Translations under genes and position numbers: made by a program
The notes under the pieces: model-generated
What the model saw: only the letters and a program-made list of their open reading frames with translations
What the model was told of the DNA's origin: nothing
The model's database searches: none
Shown: positions 27,302 to 36,070 of the stretch, piece after piece
Numbering within the stretch: position 1 is the first letter of the stretch
Layout: every line of letters begins with the position of its first letter
DNA from: a virus
Length of the DNA stretch: 64,000 nucleotides
IMG/VR virus record: IMGVR_UViG_3300037258_000352
Coordinates: 1 to 64,000 of that record
Direction: 5' to 3' (one strand)

Positions 27302-29890
27302 GTGGCTCAACCCCTGATGTCGACTCGCCGGCGAATGCTGGCGGTCACCGCGCAGTCCCGCCGGCCGCTGCCCCGGGTCCGGTTCGGCCTCTACCGACGT
27401 CGACGGTGGCCGGTCGGGTCAACCCGCGGGGTCGTCAACGGCGCCCTCTACGCCCCCGCCCGGATCAACTCGGTGGGAACCACCCAAGGCGCGACCGCCG
27501 CCGCGGGTGGTGGGCTCACGTTCCCCACCGTCGACGGCGCCGGCACCAACTGGTGGGTCGACGTCACCGTCACCGACCAACCCCCCGGATCGGTCCCCAC
27601 GGACCCGTTCAGTGCTGCGGTCGCGGCCGCGCGCCGGTCCCCGCTGACGTCCCTCGCGGCTGACTGGGACCGTGACGGGTACCAATCCCCGTACACCTAC
27701 CTCACCCCCGCCGTCGCGGAGGTGACCATCGAACGCGCCGCGACGGGTGACCTGCCCGACGAGGTGTCGTTGGTGGAGGGCTCCACCATCGCGCAGGTCA
27801 CCGTGGTCCTTGAGGGGCGAGTCAACGGGTGGGACGTGATGGAACTGTTCGCGCCCTACCGCACCGATTCCCCGTTCTTCCGGACCACCGTCATCACCAC
27901 CCCCGCGTTCCTGTGGATCGGGTTGCAAACCTCGACGGGACGGCAGTACATCCAACAGCTCCTCGGGCATATCCGGTCAGTGAAACCAGACAGCGCCGCC
28001 CGGACGGTGGAACTGGTCCTCCTCGACCCCGCCGATTTGCTGCGGGCCCCGATCACCCTGCCGGCGCACGCGATGAACCGGGACGACTACCTAGCCAGCA
28101 ACCACAAGTTCTTCATCAACTCCCAAGCCGTCATCGACTACGTCCTGCGGAAGAACGGGATCTACGCCTCCGTCGCACCGCACCCGAAAGCGCAAATCTC
28201 GTGCACCGCTCACGGGTGGCTCGCCGCCGAAGCCGGTCGCTCCGCTGTCCCCCGCGGTGTCGCCGCTGTCATCGCTGCGGACACCGCGTTCGTCCCTGGC
28301 CCGTTCGACCTCCTCGCCTTGGGTGGCATGTGGGACAACAACGGTGCCTATCAGGAGTTCTTCGCTGCGCAACCGTTCATCCCGACCGCGGGGAACGGGA
28401 TCGGGATGTCCGCGTGGTTGAAAGTCGGCAACGATATGGGGGTCACCGCCGGTGGGTGGGACGTGTTCGAGCTCATCCCCGTCGCGGATGTCACCGTGTT
28501 CGAGTATGTGCTGGCCATTAACTCCGACGGGTCCATTACCGGTGTAATCCGGCACAACACCATCGAGGATGGGTTCACTCAACCCGTCACCACGACCACG
28601 CAATGGCAGTACGTGGGTTTGCATTTCGTGCACAACTCGAACGGCACCACCACGATCAGGTTCCGGATCGGTGGGGTCACGACCAGCGGCACGATCACCA
28701 CCCCCGTGATCACGTCCCCGGTGTCCCCGTTCCTGCAGTGCACCGCGTGGACGAACCTGTCCTGGTCCGATTTTCAGGTCTGGTACGACCCAGCCGACCC
28801 GGGTCTTACCGGGGCGTGGCCCGGGGAAACCCCCCTCAATCAGGCTGACCTCGACATTGGTCTGAACAACATGACTCACCTCCCCGACATCACCAACGCG
28901 GACTCGTGGTCCACGATCACCGACGTTGTCAGCGCGGAGTACGGGCTCGTGGGGTTCGACGAAACGGGCCGGTTCTACTTCACGTCCCGGGACACCACCA
29001 GCGCCAACACCGGCACCGTGGATGAGACCCTCACCGCTGACCGGTCCCTCGTCGATTTGGTCACCGAAACATCAGCGGACAGTGTCCGTAACGTCGTCAC
29101 CACCGAAACGACAGCCGGGTTCCTCGTCTTCAACAACATCGTGTTCGAGGCCGACGGCGCGACCCAGTTCGACACCCCCACCGGTGTGTCGGTCTATAAC
29201 GTGACCCTGCCGTATGGGGCGATCGGGACGACCACCCAGAACCTTCCTCAAGTCTCGGACGCCTTGTGGACCGCTGATATCACGTGGGGGTTCGTCGCGG
29301 TCCAAGCACCACCCGGTAACCCCACCGTGGAGATCACCACCGCAGACGGGGACTTGGAGGTCCTGTTCGCGATGACCGGTGACCGCGCGGGGTCGCTGAC
29401 GGTCCGGAACAACACCCCACACCGGGCGAGGTTCGCGACCACCGGGGGTCAACCCGCGCTCCGCGTCGCCGGGTATTTGATCACCCTGACCCCCACCGCG
29501 GTTGAGTACAACGGTCGGCAAGGGTCGGTCACCACCTACGGGCCCCGGACCTTACCCATCGCGTCGTCCCCGTGGCGGCAGCTCCTGTCGTCGATGCGAC
29601 CTGTCGCGATCCGGCTCCTCGCGCAACTCGCCTACCCCACCCCCGTCATCGACCAGTTCACCGCCATCGGGAACCCCGCCCGATCAGTGGGTGACGTCCT
29701 GCAGCTAGAAGACCCCGACGGGCACGGGTCGATCAGGGCGTCGATCACGAAACTGTCCCGCCACGTCTCCGCGAGTTCCGGGTTGGTGGACACGCTCACC
29801 GTCCGGCCCACCGGCCCGTCGGGGATGTTCATCCTCGGCGACCCAGTGTTCGGGGTCCTGGGCGACCCGACCCTCTACATCGGCCCATGA
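27302..29890 (+). CDS. Large minor tail protein with concanavalin-like lectin domain
   Basis: 862 aa. The N-terminal ~280 residues resemble a tail hub/baseplate component. Residues ~325-505 look like a LamG/concanavalin-type module (GMSAWLKVGNDMGVTAGGWD, WQYVGLHFVHNSNGTTTIRF). The C-terminal ~330 residues again are hub-like. Probably the hub joining the tube to receptor-binding proteins; the lectin insertion suggests host-glycan contact. Confidence 0.65.
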   Translation: MAQPLMSTRRRMLAVTAQSRRPLPRVRFGLYRRRRWPVGSTRGVVNGALYAPARINSVGTTQGATAAAGGGLTFPTVDGAGTNWWVDVTVTDQPPGSVPTDPFSAAVAAARRSPLTSLAADWDRDGYQSPYTYLTPAVAEVTIERAATGDLPDEVSLVEGSTIAQVTVVLEGRVNGWDVMELFAPYRTDSPFFRTTVITTPAFLWIGLQTSTGRQYIQQLLGHIRSVKPDSAARTVELVLLDPADLLRAPITLPAHAMNRDDYLASNHKFFINSQAVIDYVLRKNGIYASVAPHPKAQISCTAHGWLAAEAGRSAVPRGVAAVIAADTAFVPGPFDLLALGGMWDNNGAYQEFFAAQPFIPTAGNGIGMSAWLKVGNDMGVTAGGWDVFELIPVADVTVFEYVLAINSDGSITGVIRHNTIEDGFTQPVTTTTQWQYVGLHFVHNSNGTTTIRFRIGGVTTSGTITTPVITSPVSPFLQCTAWTNLSWSDFQVWYDPADPGLTGAWPGETPLNQADLDIGLNNMTHLPDITNADSWSTITDVVSAEYGLVGFDETGRFYFTSRDTTSANTGTVDETLTADRSLVDLVTETSADSVRNVVTTETTAGFLVFNNIVFEADGATQFDTPTGVSVYNVTLPYGAIGTTTQNLPQVSDALWTADITWGFVAVQAPPGNPTVEITTADGDLEVLFAMTGDRAGSLTVRNNTPHRARFATTGGQPALRVAGYLITLTPTAVEYNGRQGSVTTYGPRTLPIASSPWRQLLSSMRPVAIRLLAQLAYPTPVIDQFTAIGNPARSVGDVLQLEDPDGHGSIRASITKLSRHVSASSGLVDTLTVRPTGPSGMFILGDPVFGVLGDPTLYIGP

Positions 29891-29906
29891 CCCCCGGGAG
29901 ACCCTT

Positions 29907-30542
29907 GTGACGTTGACCGCTCAGTTCGCGAACGGGCCCCTCGACGCGGACCAACTGAACACCAGCAGCATCCCCGTCGTCGACTTCACCAGCGACATCA
30001 TCGCCCCGTTCCAAGGGCAAATCGTTTTCAACACCACCGACGACATGCTCTACAAATACGAGTCGGGGGCGTGGATCGCGTTCTGTGCGACCGGGACCAC
30101 GCTCCACGAGGCCCGGTACGAGCAGCGGGCGTCGGGGCAGTCGGTGACCACATCGACGGACACGAAAATGAAGTTCGAGGCCACCAACACCTCGTGCGCG
30201 GACGTCACCGCGTCCGGGACGAACAACACCGACTTTCTCCTCAACCGCGGTGGCCTGTGGCGGGTGTCCGCGGGGTCCCGGTACCTCGGCAACGCTGGCA
30301 GCGGGGAACGTCACATCTACATCCAGACGGGGACCACGTTCGTCGTTGGGAACCGGATCGCGGAGCTCGCGTTACCCAACGTCGGGTCCGCGCCGTCCGC
30401 GGTGATGTGCTCAACCGAGGTCCGGTTGTTCGCTAACACGTCGATCTGCGTCGGTCTGTGGCAGAACGCGGGGGGCTCGACCACGTTGGACACCGGGTTC
30501 GGTGGGATCAACCACATCGCCCTCGCGTGGCTGCGCCCATGA
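29907..30542 (+). CDS. Tail fibre / receptor-binding-like protein
   Basis: 211 aa from GTG 29907. The N-terminus (IIAPFQGQIVFNTTDDMLYKYESGAWI) is the usual fibre attachment pattern; the rest is a jelly-roll-like beta domain ending GGINHIALAWLRP, C1q/TNF-like in layout. Likely trimeric; inferred. Confidence 0.55.
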   Translation: MTLTAQFANGPLDADQLNTSSIPVVDFTSDIIAPFQGQIVFNTTDDMLYKYESGAWIAFCATGTTLHEARYEQRASGQSVTTSTDTKMKFEATNTSCADVTASGTNNTDFLLNRGGLWRVSAGSRYLGNAGSGERHIYIQTGTTFVVGNRIAELALPNVGSAPSAVMCSTEVRLFANTSICVGLWQNAGGSTTLDTGFGGINHIALAWLRP

Positions 30543-30964
30543 CCGGCCCCAGCAGCGAACCAGTCCCTCCACTGGGGTTACGGGTGATCACCGCGCTGAT
30601 CCGGCATTCCACCGCGACCGGGCTCCCGGTCACCTTGATCCCCACCGGGTTGATCGCGGTGATCCTCGGGAGCCATGCCAGCAAAGCGTTCGACAACATC
30701 GGAGGCGCGTTCCTGGTTAGGTTCCTGGGGGCAGTGATGCTCATCGGGGGGACCACCATCGTCACCGGCATCATCCGCACCGACCCCGCATACGAACCGA
30801 TCGGGTTGACGTTCGTGTCCCTCGGGCTCGGGATCTACGGGACCGGCGTCATCATCGGGCTCGGCACCCAAGGTCTCATCGCCGGCATGATCGCGATCGG
30901 CGCTGGCTTAGGGTTCCTCGGTCGGGTCCTGCGGCTGATCCGGGCAGCGCCACCACGTGAATAG
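30539..30964 (+). CDS. Multi-pass membrane protein
   Basis: 141 aa; ATG overlaps the fibre stop. About three to four hydrophobic spans, Gly/Ile-rich. First gene of the membrane/lysis cluster; holin function possible but unproven. Confidence 0.5.
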   Translation: MTGPSSEPVPPLGLRVITALIRHSTATGLPVTLIPTGLIAVILGSHASKAFDNIGGAFLVRFLGAVMLIGGTTIVTGIIRTDPAYEPIGLTFVSLGLGIYGTGVIIGLGTQGLIAGMIAIGAGLGFLGRVLRLIRAAPPRE

Positions 30965-31391
30965 CAGCGTAATGCCCTCAGTTATTCAGATCCTGACGCT
31001 GGTCCTGTCCGGGTCCGCGATCCCCCTCATCACGTTCCTGTTCCGCCGGCGCCCGGAGCTCCGGAAACTCGGCACCGAAGCCGACGTGAACACCTCCACC
31101 GCAGCAGTGAACTACTCCGACGCGACCGACAAACTCATGAAGAACCTCCTCGCCGACGGCGAGAGATACCGGGGGATCACCGAGACCCTCCAAACGACGG
31201 TGGACCGGTTGCAGCGGGAATCGCTCGACGCGCAACGGGACTTCGCTCGGCAACTAGACGTCGCTCACGGTGAGAACGCTCGGCTCGTCACCCGGTGCGC
31301 GCAACTCACCACGGACCTCGACATCGCGCACCGGCAGCTCGGGGAATACAGCGCCCGGCACTACCCCGACCCCCACACCCGGGAGAACTGA
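30957..31391 (+). CDS. Membrane-anchored coiled-coil protein
   Basis: 144 aa, GTG. One N-terminal span (VIQILTLVLSGSAIPLITFLF) then RRR and a ~90-residue coiled coil. Layout fits holin-like or spanin-like accessory proteins of actinophage lysis cassettes. Confidence 0.5.
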   Translation: MNSSVMPSVIQILTLVLSGSAIPLITFLFRRRPELRKLGTEADVNTSTAAVNYSDATDKLMKNLLADGERYRGITETLQTTVDRLQRESLDAQRDFARQLDVAHGENARLVTRCAQLTTDLDIAHRQLGEYSARHYPDPHTREN

Positions 31392-31582
31392 TGAACACCG
31401 TAACCAGATGGCTGACCCGGTTGTTCCCTCCACGACCCCGGCCCGCGACCGGAACACTGCTGCAGGAGATCGCAGCGACACGGGAACAACTCGCCGACCT
31501 GACGATCACACTGCGGGCGTTCGACGAACGGCTCGTACGGTTCGCAGACGCACACCCCACCGAGGAAGGCCCGAACCCGTGA
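31391..31582 (+). CDS. Small hypothetical protein of the lysis cluster
   Basis: 63 aa, ATG overlapping the previous stop. Amphipathic N-terminus (MNTVTRWLTRLFPPRPRP) and one helix. Could be peripheral to the membrane. Confidence 0.5.
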   Translation: MNTVTRWLTRLFPPRPRPATGTLLQEIAATREQLADLTITLRAFDERLVRFADAHPTEEGPNP

Positions 31583-32145
31583 CCGACGCCCCAGACCCCG
31601 GCCTCACACCCGGTTACATCCTCCCACCACCCCTATCCGACACCGCTCTGATGACCGTCGGTGACGCCCGGAAACTCCACGAGTCGATGGACGTGACCGT
31701 CCGGACGGTCGGCACGTTCAATGAGCGGCTCGCTGGTGGAGAACGCCGGTGGGCGGTCCTCACCGCCCTCAGCCTCGCGATCGTCCTGGTCCTCGGTGGG
31801 GTGATCTGGCTCGGTTACGGTGTCCGTGGCATCGCCCGCTGTCAGGCAGCGCAGAGCGACGCGATCATCAGTGCGTCCGCGGCGTCCCGCACGACCCGCG
31901 ACGCCGCCGATGACCAGCAAGTAATCCAACTGGGCCAGTTCCGGGGGCAGCTTCAGCAGCAGATCGCGTTGCTCAACGCGAGCCTGAACCCCGATTCAAC
32001 GGTCCAAGACCGGATCGGCGCGACTAAGGGTTACCTTGACCAGCTCCAACAGTCCGACCAAACCGCGTTGAAGAGCCAGCAAACGATCCTCGCCGCGAAG
32101 AAGACGAGAGCGGATAACCCCCTACCGACGGGGAAGTGCACATGA
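31579..32145 (+). CDS. Single-pass membrane protein with coiled coil
   Basis: 188 aa from GTG 31579 (GTGA overlap). Soluble N-terminal 55 residues, one span (VLTALSLAIVLVLGGVIWLGY), then a ~100-residue Gln/Ala-rich coiled coil. Directly upstream of and overlapping the endolysin; a lysis-associated membrane protein by position. Confidence 0.5.
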   Translation: MTDAPDPGLTPGYILPPPLSDTALMTVGDARKLHESMDVTVRTVGTFNERLAGGERRWAVLTALSLAIVLVLGGVIWLGYGVRGIARCQAAQSDAIISASAASRTTRDAADDQQVIQLGQFRGQLQQQIALLNASLNPDSTVQDRIGATKGYLDQLQQSDQTALKSQQTILAAKKTRADNPLPTGKCT

Positions 32146-33158
32146 TTTTCGGTGTGGATGTTCACCCCCAGTTCCAAGCCGGCCTGAACATTGAGCAGGT
32201 CCGGAGTGAGGGGTTCGATTTCCTGGCCGCGAAAGTGTCCCAGGGGACCACCGTCTACGACTCCCAGGACTGGCTGCGGCGAGCGAAAGCGTGCGGGCTG
32301 CTGGCCATGGGCTACCACTACCTAGAACCGGGGAACGAGGTCGCGCAAGCCAGGACGTTCGCTGCGCAGCTCCGCGCGGGCGGGGTCCCGGGGATGCTCG
32401 ACGCGGAATACCCCCTCGCGAACGGGGACACCCTGTCCGTCCCCGGGATCCAGTCGTTCCTCACCGCGGCCCGGTCGTTCGGTGCGCAGGTGCCGCTGGT
32501 GTACCTACCCCACTGGTACTGGCAGCGGATGGGGTCCCCTGATTTGAGTGGCCTCCCGGGGTTGTGGGCGTCGTCGTACGTCACCGGGTCAGGGTTCGCG
32601 GCCGCGCTGATCGGTGCAGTCCCCCCGTTGTACTGGGCGGACTACGGGCACCGCCCGGTGCAAGTGCTGCAGTTCACCGACAAGGGTGCCGTCGCCGGGA
32701 TGAGTATCGACGTCGACGCCTACCCCGGTACCCGCAGCGAGCTCGTCGCGCTGCTGTCCGGTCTCAACGGATCCACCAGAAGACGGAAGGAATCGACCAT
32801 GACCTACCGGCTCGACCCCACCACCACACCCACCGGTGCAGCGGATGACGCGTCCCCGGACGGCACGTGGCCGGCCGTGGAGGACACCATCACGTCCCCC
32901 GGCCCGGCGGGTGGATGGCCAGGGCGGGTCCTGCAGCACCTGACGTTCGGGTTCCGTGGCGGGTTCATTCAGGAGGCCTGGTCGGCACCGTCGGGGCATC
33001 ACTACGTGACCCGGTACGACCCGACCGCGAAAACGGGTGGTCAGTTCGTCGACGGGTTCGTCACCCAGAACTGGGAGCTCCCCACCGGGGACATCGCGTT
33101 GATCGTTCGCTACGCGACCCGCGCTCGTGGTTCGGTCACACCCGAGGTAGAGCACTAG
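32142..33158 (+). CDS. Endolysin, GH25-like muramidase
   Basis: 338 aa; ATG 32142 follows GGGAAG and overlaps the upstream stop. Residues 1-205 show GH25 features: FGVDVHP at the start, MLDAEYP (acidic catalytic pair region), WASSYV, LYWADYG and SIDVDAYPG. A ~100-residue C-terminal domain with Trp/Gly-rich strands likely binds the wall. It would cleave glycan strands of peptidoglycan. Confidence 0.75.
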   Translation: MIFGVDVHPQFQAGLNIEQVRSEGFDFLAAKVSQGTTVYDSQDWLRRAKACGLLAMGYHYLEPGNEVAQARTFAAQLRAGGVPGMLDAEYPLANGDTLSVPGIQSFLTAARSFGAQVPLVYLPHWYWQRMGSPDLSGLPGLWASSYVTGSGFAAALIGAVPPLYWADYGHRPVQVLQFTDKGAVAGMSIDVDAYPGTRSELVALLSGLNGSTRRRKESTMTYRLDPTTTPTGAADDASPDGTWPAVEDTITSPGPAGGWPGRVLQHLTFGFRGGFIQEAWSAPSGHHYVTRYDPTAKTGGQFVDGFVTQNWELPTGDIALIVRYATRARGSVTPEVEH

Positions 33159-33256
33159 GAGCGTCGATCATTGAGGGTAAGATCGAACTAAGGACCCCGG
33201 CGGGTGTGCAACCACCCCCGGGGCATGGCAAGTACCTATGTCTGGGAGGTGCTCGC

Positions 33257-33927
33257 ATGAGCGAGTCTACGTGCAGCGTTGACGGTTGCGACCGGGAGCA
33301 CGCCGCCCGGGGCTGGTGCCTGATGCACTACAGACGGGCTAGTAAACGTGGGTGGTCGCTGAGTCCGCGTGCCTGTTCGGTGTGTGGAACTGACATTTCA
33401 GATCGGAAGTCAGACGCCCTGGTCTGCAGCAAACAGTGTGGTTTCAAGGCGTCCTACGCCGGTCGACGGGTCGACCTGATCGCGTACCAGCGAGCTAACT
33501 ACCGAGATAACCGGGCTACGATTCTCGCGCGGCAGCGGATATATGTGAAAGGACACGCAGATGAGGCGAGGCGACGGGGAACGGAGTGGGCCCGTCGGAA
33601 CCACGTCCGGGTAGCTCTTAGTGGGCATCGTCACCGAGCCTTACGGCGCAACGCCACTAGCGGGGGTTTTACATCTCTGAACGGGACTGGGTCCGGCTTG
33701 TCCGCAGACAGGCCGGACGGTGCCCGTACTGTCACATGCCGATGCCCCGGCCAACGATCGAACACGTTGTCCCTATCTGTCGAGGAGGTCGTCATTACAT
33801 AGGCAACGTCCTACCCGTGTGCTCGCCCTGCAATCTCAGCAAGAACCGACGGCTGCTCAGCGAGTGGAACCACTGGAAGCGAACCAACCCGAAATTAGAA
33901 GGAGCATCAAGTGGATCGGCATATTGA
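33257..33927 (+). CDS. HNH homing-type endonuclease joined by a -1 frameshift
   Basis: ATG 33257 follows GGAGGTGCTCGC. The first frame (to 33670) has two zinc-finger-like parts (CSVDGCDREHAARGWCLMHY; CSVCG...CSKQCG) and a basic linker. The catalytic part (RCPYCHMPM, IEHVVPICRGG, VCSPCNLSKN) is in the -1 frame to 33927 and has no start of its own upstream of it. The frames meet at GGGTTTT (33664-33670), a canonical X-XXY-YYZ heptamer. Either programmed shifting or a mutation. It separates the two lysin genes and is less GC-rich than they are. Confidence 0.75.
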
Positions 33928-34915
33928 AAGGGAAATCCACCCGACGCGGAGACTTGGATGGAAGCCGAAAGCGGCGAACCGGGATGTACTCAAGCTCGGG
34001 GATTATCTGACCGGAGTCATGCCGTCCCATCCCGGTTCGGTCGACTATTTCCAAAAAATAACTGCCTCCGGTGGTTGGTTGCTCGGATCCAATGATAAAT
34101 ACGGTACGTGCGGGCCGACAAGCCTTTCAAATCTACTTCTCCTGGTGTCGTCGTGGCTTGCTGATTCTCCCATTCGAGTGACTGATAATGACATTTTTGA
34201 CCTCTACCGTCGGTCAGGTAACCCCGACTTCAACCCCGTCACCGGAGCCGGTGACAACGGTGTCGACATGACCGTGATGCTGTCCGCGGCGATCAAGGGC
34301 GGTATCGGGGGGAACTTCCCCCTCGCGTTCGCGTCAGTCGACTCCACCGACCCCACCGAGGTATGGGCCGCTGGCGCACTGTTCGGGGGCACCCTGTGGG
34401 GTGCTGACCTCGACGTCGCGCAGCAACACCAAACCGATATCGGCTTGTGGGACTACGTCCCCGGATCCGGGCAGTGGGGCGGTCACGCGATCATGGCAGC
34501 TGGGCGGTACACCGACGCCCCCGGGACCACCACAGACCGGACCGGGCTCGTCACCTGGCAGATGCCCATCAACTCCACCGACCTTTTCATGTCCCGGCAG
34601 GTCCAAGAACGCTACGTGGTGATCTTCCCGTGGCATTTGGGGTCACGGCAGTTCCAGGCTGGTGTGAACATGCAAGCCCTCGCTGCGGCCTACACCGCGC
34701 TGACGGGGAAACCGTTCCCGCAGGCACCTACCCCACCGCCACCAGCGCCCACACCCACACCACCCGGACCCACACCAGCGCCCACCCCGACCCCTGACCC
34801 GGTCGATGTGCAACTCGTGAAGGACCTCGGGTCGTGGCCCACCGACACCCACGTCGGAGCCAACGCGAAAGCCGCCGTAGCGATTAACCGGTGGAGGACC
34901 GCTAAGCACCTGTAA
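33911..34915 (+). CDS. Papain-like (C39-type) cysteine peptidase, putative second lysin
   Basis: 334 aa, GTG after GAAGGAG. GTCGPTSLSN (Cys at ~66) and WGGHAIMAAGRY (His at ~193) fit a Cys-His peptidase of the C39/NlpC-like fold. A Pro/Thr hinge (~275-300) precedes a ~35-residue C-terminal piece. Sits beside the muramidase, so it probably cuts peptide cross-links. The first ~80 codons are less GC-rich, like the adjoining HNH gene. Confidence 0.65.
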   Translation: MDRHIEREIHPTRRLGWKPKAANRDVLKLGDYLTGVMPSHPGSVDYFQKITASGGWLLGSNDKYGTCGPTSLSNLLLLVSSWLADSPIRVTDNDIFDLYRRSGNPDFNPVTGAGDNGVDMTVMLSAAIKGGIGGNFPLAFASVDSTDPTEVWAAGALFGGTLWGADLDVAQQHQTDIGLWDYVPGSGQWGGHAIMAAGRYTDAPGTTTDRTGLVTWQMPINSTDLFMSRQVQERYVVIFPWHLGSRQFQAGVNMQALAAAYTALTGKPFPQAPTPPPPAPTPTPPGPTPAPTPTPDPVDVQLVKDLGSWPTDTHVGANAKAAVAINRWRTAKHL

Positions 34916-34932
34916 CCAGTCCGCTACCGTCA

Positions 34933-35002
34933 GTAGCCCCCCGACCGGTTCCGGTGCCTTCCCCCTGACGGGGTAGGTCACGGGACACGGTCGGGGGCCT
35001 AC
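34933..35002 (+). repeat. Long inverted repeat between lysin and holin-like genes
   Basis: GTAGCCCCCCGACCG (34933-34947) pairs with CGGTCGGGGGCCTAC (34988-35002) at 14 of 15 positions, loop of 40 bases. It may terminate or process RNA before the next gene. Confidence 0.5.
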
Positions 35003-35022
35003 TCCCACACCAAGGGGACCTG

Positions 35023-35823
35023 ATGGCGCGTCGACGCCGTACCCGCCTCACGGTCCTCGCTGTCCACGTCGCCACCTCCGGGGTGTGGCTCGGGTTGCTC
35101 ACCGCGACCGCCCTCACTCCCACCATCGGTCCACGGATCGTGGTGGTGATGGCCCCGGCCGCCGGCGTCGCGGTCATCACCGGCCTGGTGATCACCCCGG
35201 GGCTACTGCGGTTCGGGTGGGTCCGCGCGAAGCTCGCGCTCACCGCACTGATTGTGGCCCTAGCCGGCGGCACCTGGGAACTCCACCTCACGGGCCGGGC
35301 CGTGGCGGGTGCTCGTTATACCGCTGTCACGGTCCTGCTGGCCGCGACCGTCGTTGCTGTCGTCAAACCGCACCGCACCAGGAGGACCGCCCATGAAACT
35401 GATCAAGTGGTTCCTAGAACTGAAACTGATCAAAGCGATCTTCGGTCGCAAGGAAGGGGAATGATGGACCCCAGACGGGAACCGGCACTGATCCTCGGGC
35501 TGTTCGCTGCGGCGGTGCAGATGGTGTCCGCGTTCGTGTTCCACCTCACCATCACCCAGCAGGGCACCCTCAACGCGGTCGCGATCGCTGTCGCGGGACT
35601 CGTCACCGCGATCTCCGTGAAGTCCGACCAGCTAGCCCCCCTGATCCTCGGGCTAGCGCAGGCGCTCCTCGCGGTGGGTCTCGCGTTCGGTCTGTACTTG
35701 TCCCCCGACAACCAGTCGGTGATCATGTCTTTCGTCGCGGCGGTGGTGGCCATGTTCATCAGAACTCAAGTCACCGCGCCCGCCGGCGCTAAGCTGGTCC
35801 CGGCAGGTTCGGTCGTGGCCTGA
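35023..35823 (+). CDS. Membrane protein frame, probably two genes in one frame
   Basis: 266 aa. Residues 1-120 form three to four spans (DUF2269-like appearance). Residues ~147-266 are a separate holin-like membrane protein beginning at its own ribosome binding site (35461). No stop divides them, so a 266-residue fusion and the internal 120-residue product may both be made. Confidence 0.5.
   Translation: MARRRRTRLTVLAVHVATSGVWLGLLTATALTPTIGPRIVVVMAPAAGVAVITGLVITPGLLRFGWVRAKLALTALIVALAGGTWELHLTGRAVAGARYTAVTVLLAATVVAVVKPHRTRRTAHETDQVVPRTETDQSDLRSQGRGMMDPRREPALILGLFAAAVQMVSAFVFHLTITQQGTLNAVAIAVAGLVTAISVKSDQLAPLILGLAQALLAVGLAFGLYLSPDNQSVIMSFVAAVVAMFIRTQVTAPAGAKLVPAGSVVA
35393..35464 (+). CDS. 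23-residue amphipathic microprotein
   Basis: Starts behind AGGAGGACCGCCC, the best ribosome binding site in the region, and ends overlapping the ATG at 35461. Sequence begins MKLIKWFLELKLIKAIFG, an amphipathic helix. It is nested in another frame of the 35023 gene. Similar tiny proteins occur near lysis genes of actinophages. Confidence 0.55.
   Translation: MKLIKWFLELKLIKAIFGRKEGE
35461..35823 (+). CDS. Holin-like membrane protein (internal start)
   Basis: 120 aa. AAGGAAGGGGA precedes ATGATG; translation is coupled to the 23-residue microprotein. Three to four hydrophobic segments, weakly charged ends. Alternative to reading it as the C-terminal half of the 266-residue protein. A holin would permeabilise the membrane for the lysins upstream. 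Confidence 0.55.
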   Translation: MMDPRREPALILGLFAAAVQMVSAFVFHLTITQQGTLNAVAIAVAGLVTAISVKSDQLAPLILGLAQALLAVGLAFGLYLSPDNQSVIMSFVAAVVAMFIRTQVTAPAGAKLVPAGSVVA

Positions 35824-35847
35824 CCCCCCGGATCCCCCCTAAAGAAA

Positions 35848-35885
35848 GGGGCCCGGTCACCGTATCCAACGGTTGACCGGGCCCC
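35848..35885 (+). terminator. Strong bidirectional terminator between arms
   Basis: GGGGCCCGGTCA (35848-35859) pairs perfectly with TGACCGGGCCCC (35874-35885), with an inner CCGT/ACGG. It lies between the convergent late (+) and early (-) gene sets. Confidence 0.75.
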
Positions 35886-35961
35886 GCCACTTATTCGATT
35901 AGGGGCCCGGCCACCGGAGCAGCTCGGGCACCACCACTCTATCTTGACTCCTCCGTCCCGG

Positions 35962-36057
35962 TCACCACACCACCACCAGCGACGACAACACCACCAGGTA
36001 CAACCCCGCCGTGGACACCGCGAGTAGCACGGTGACCGCGTCTAACACTCGATCCAC
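35962..36057 (-). CDS. 31-residue single-span membrane peptide
   Basis: GTG 36057 after GAGAGGGGGGATT; almost entirely one membrane span (VTVLLAVSTAGLYLVVLSSL). Last gene of the minus-strand early arm. Confidence 0.5.
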   Translation of the reverse strand: MDRVLDAVTVLLAVSTAGLYLVVLSSLVVVW

Positions 36058-36070
36058 AATCCCCCCTCTC

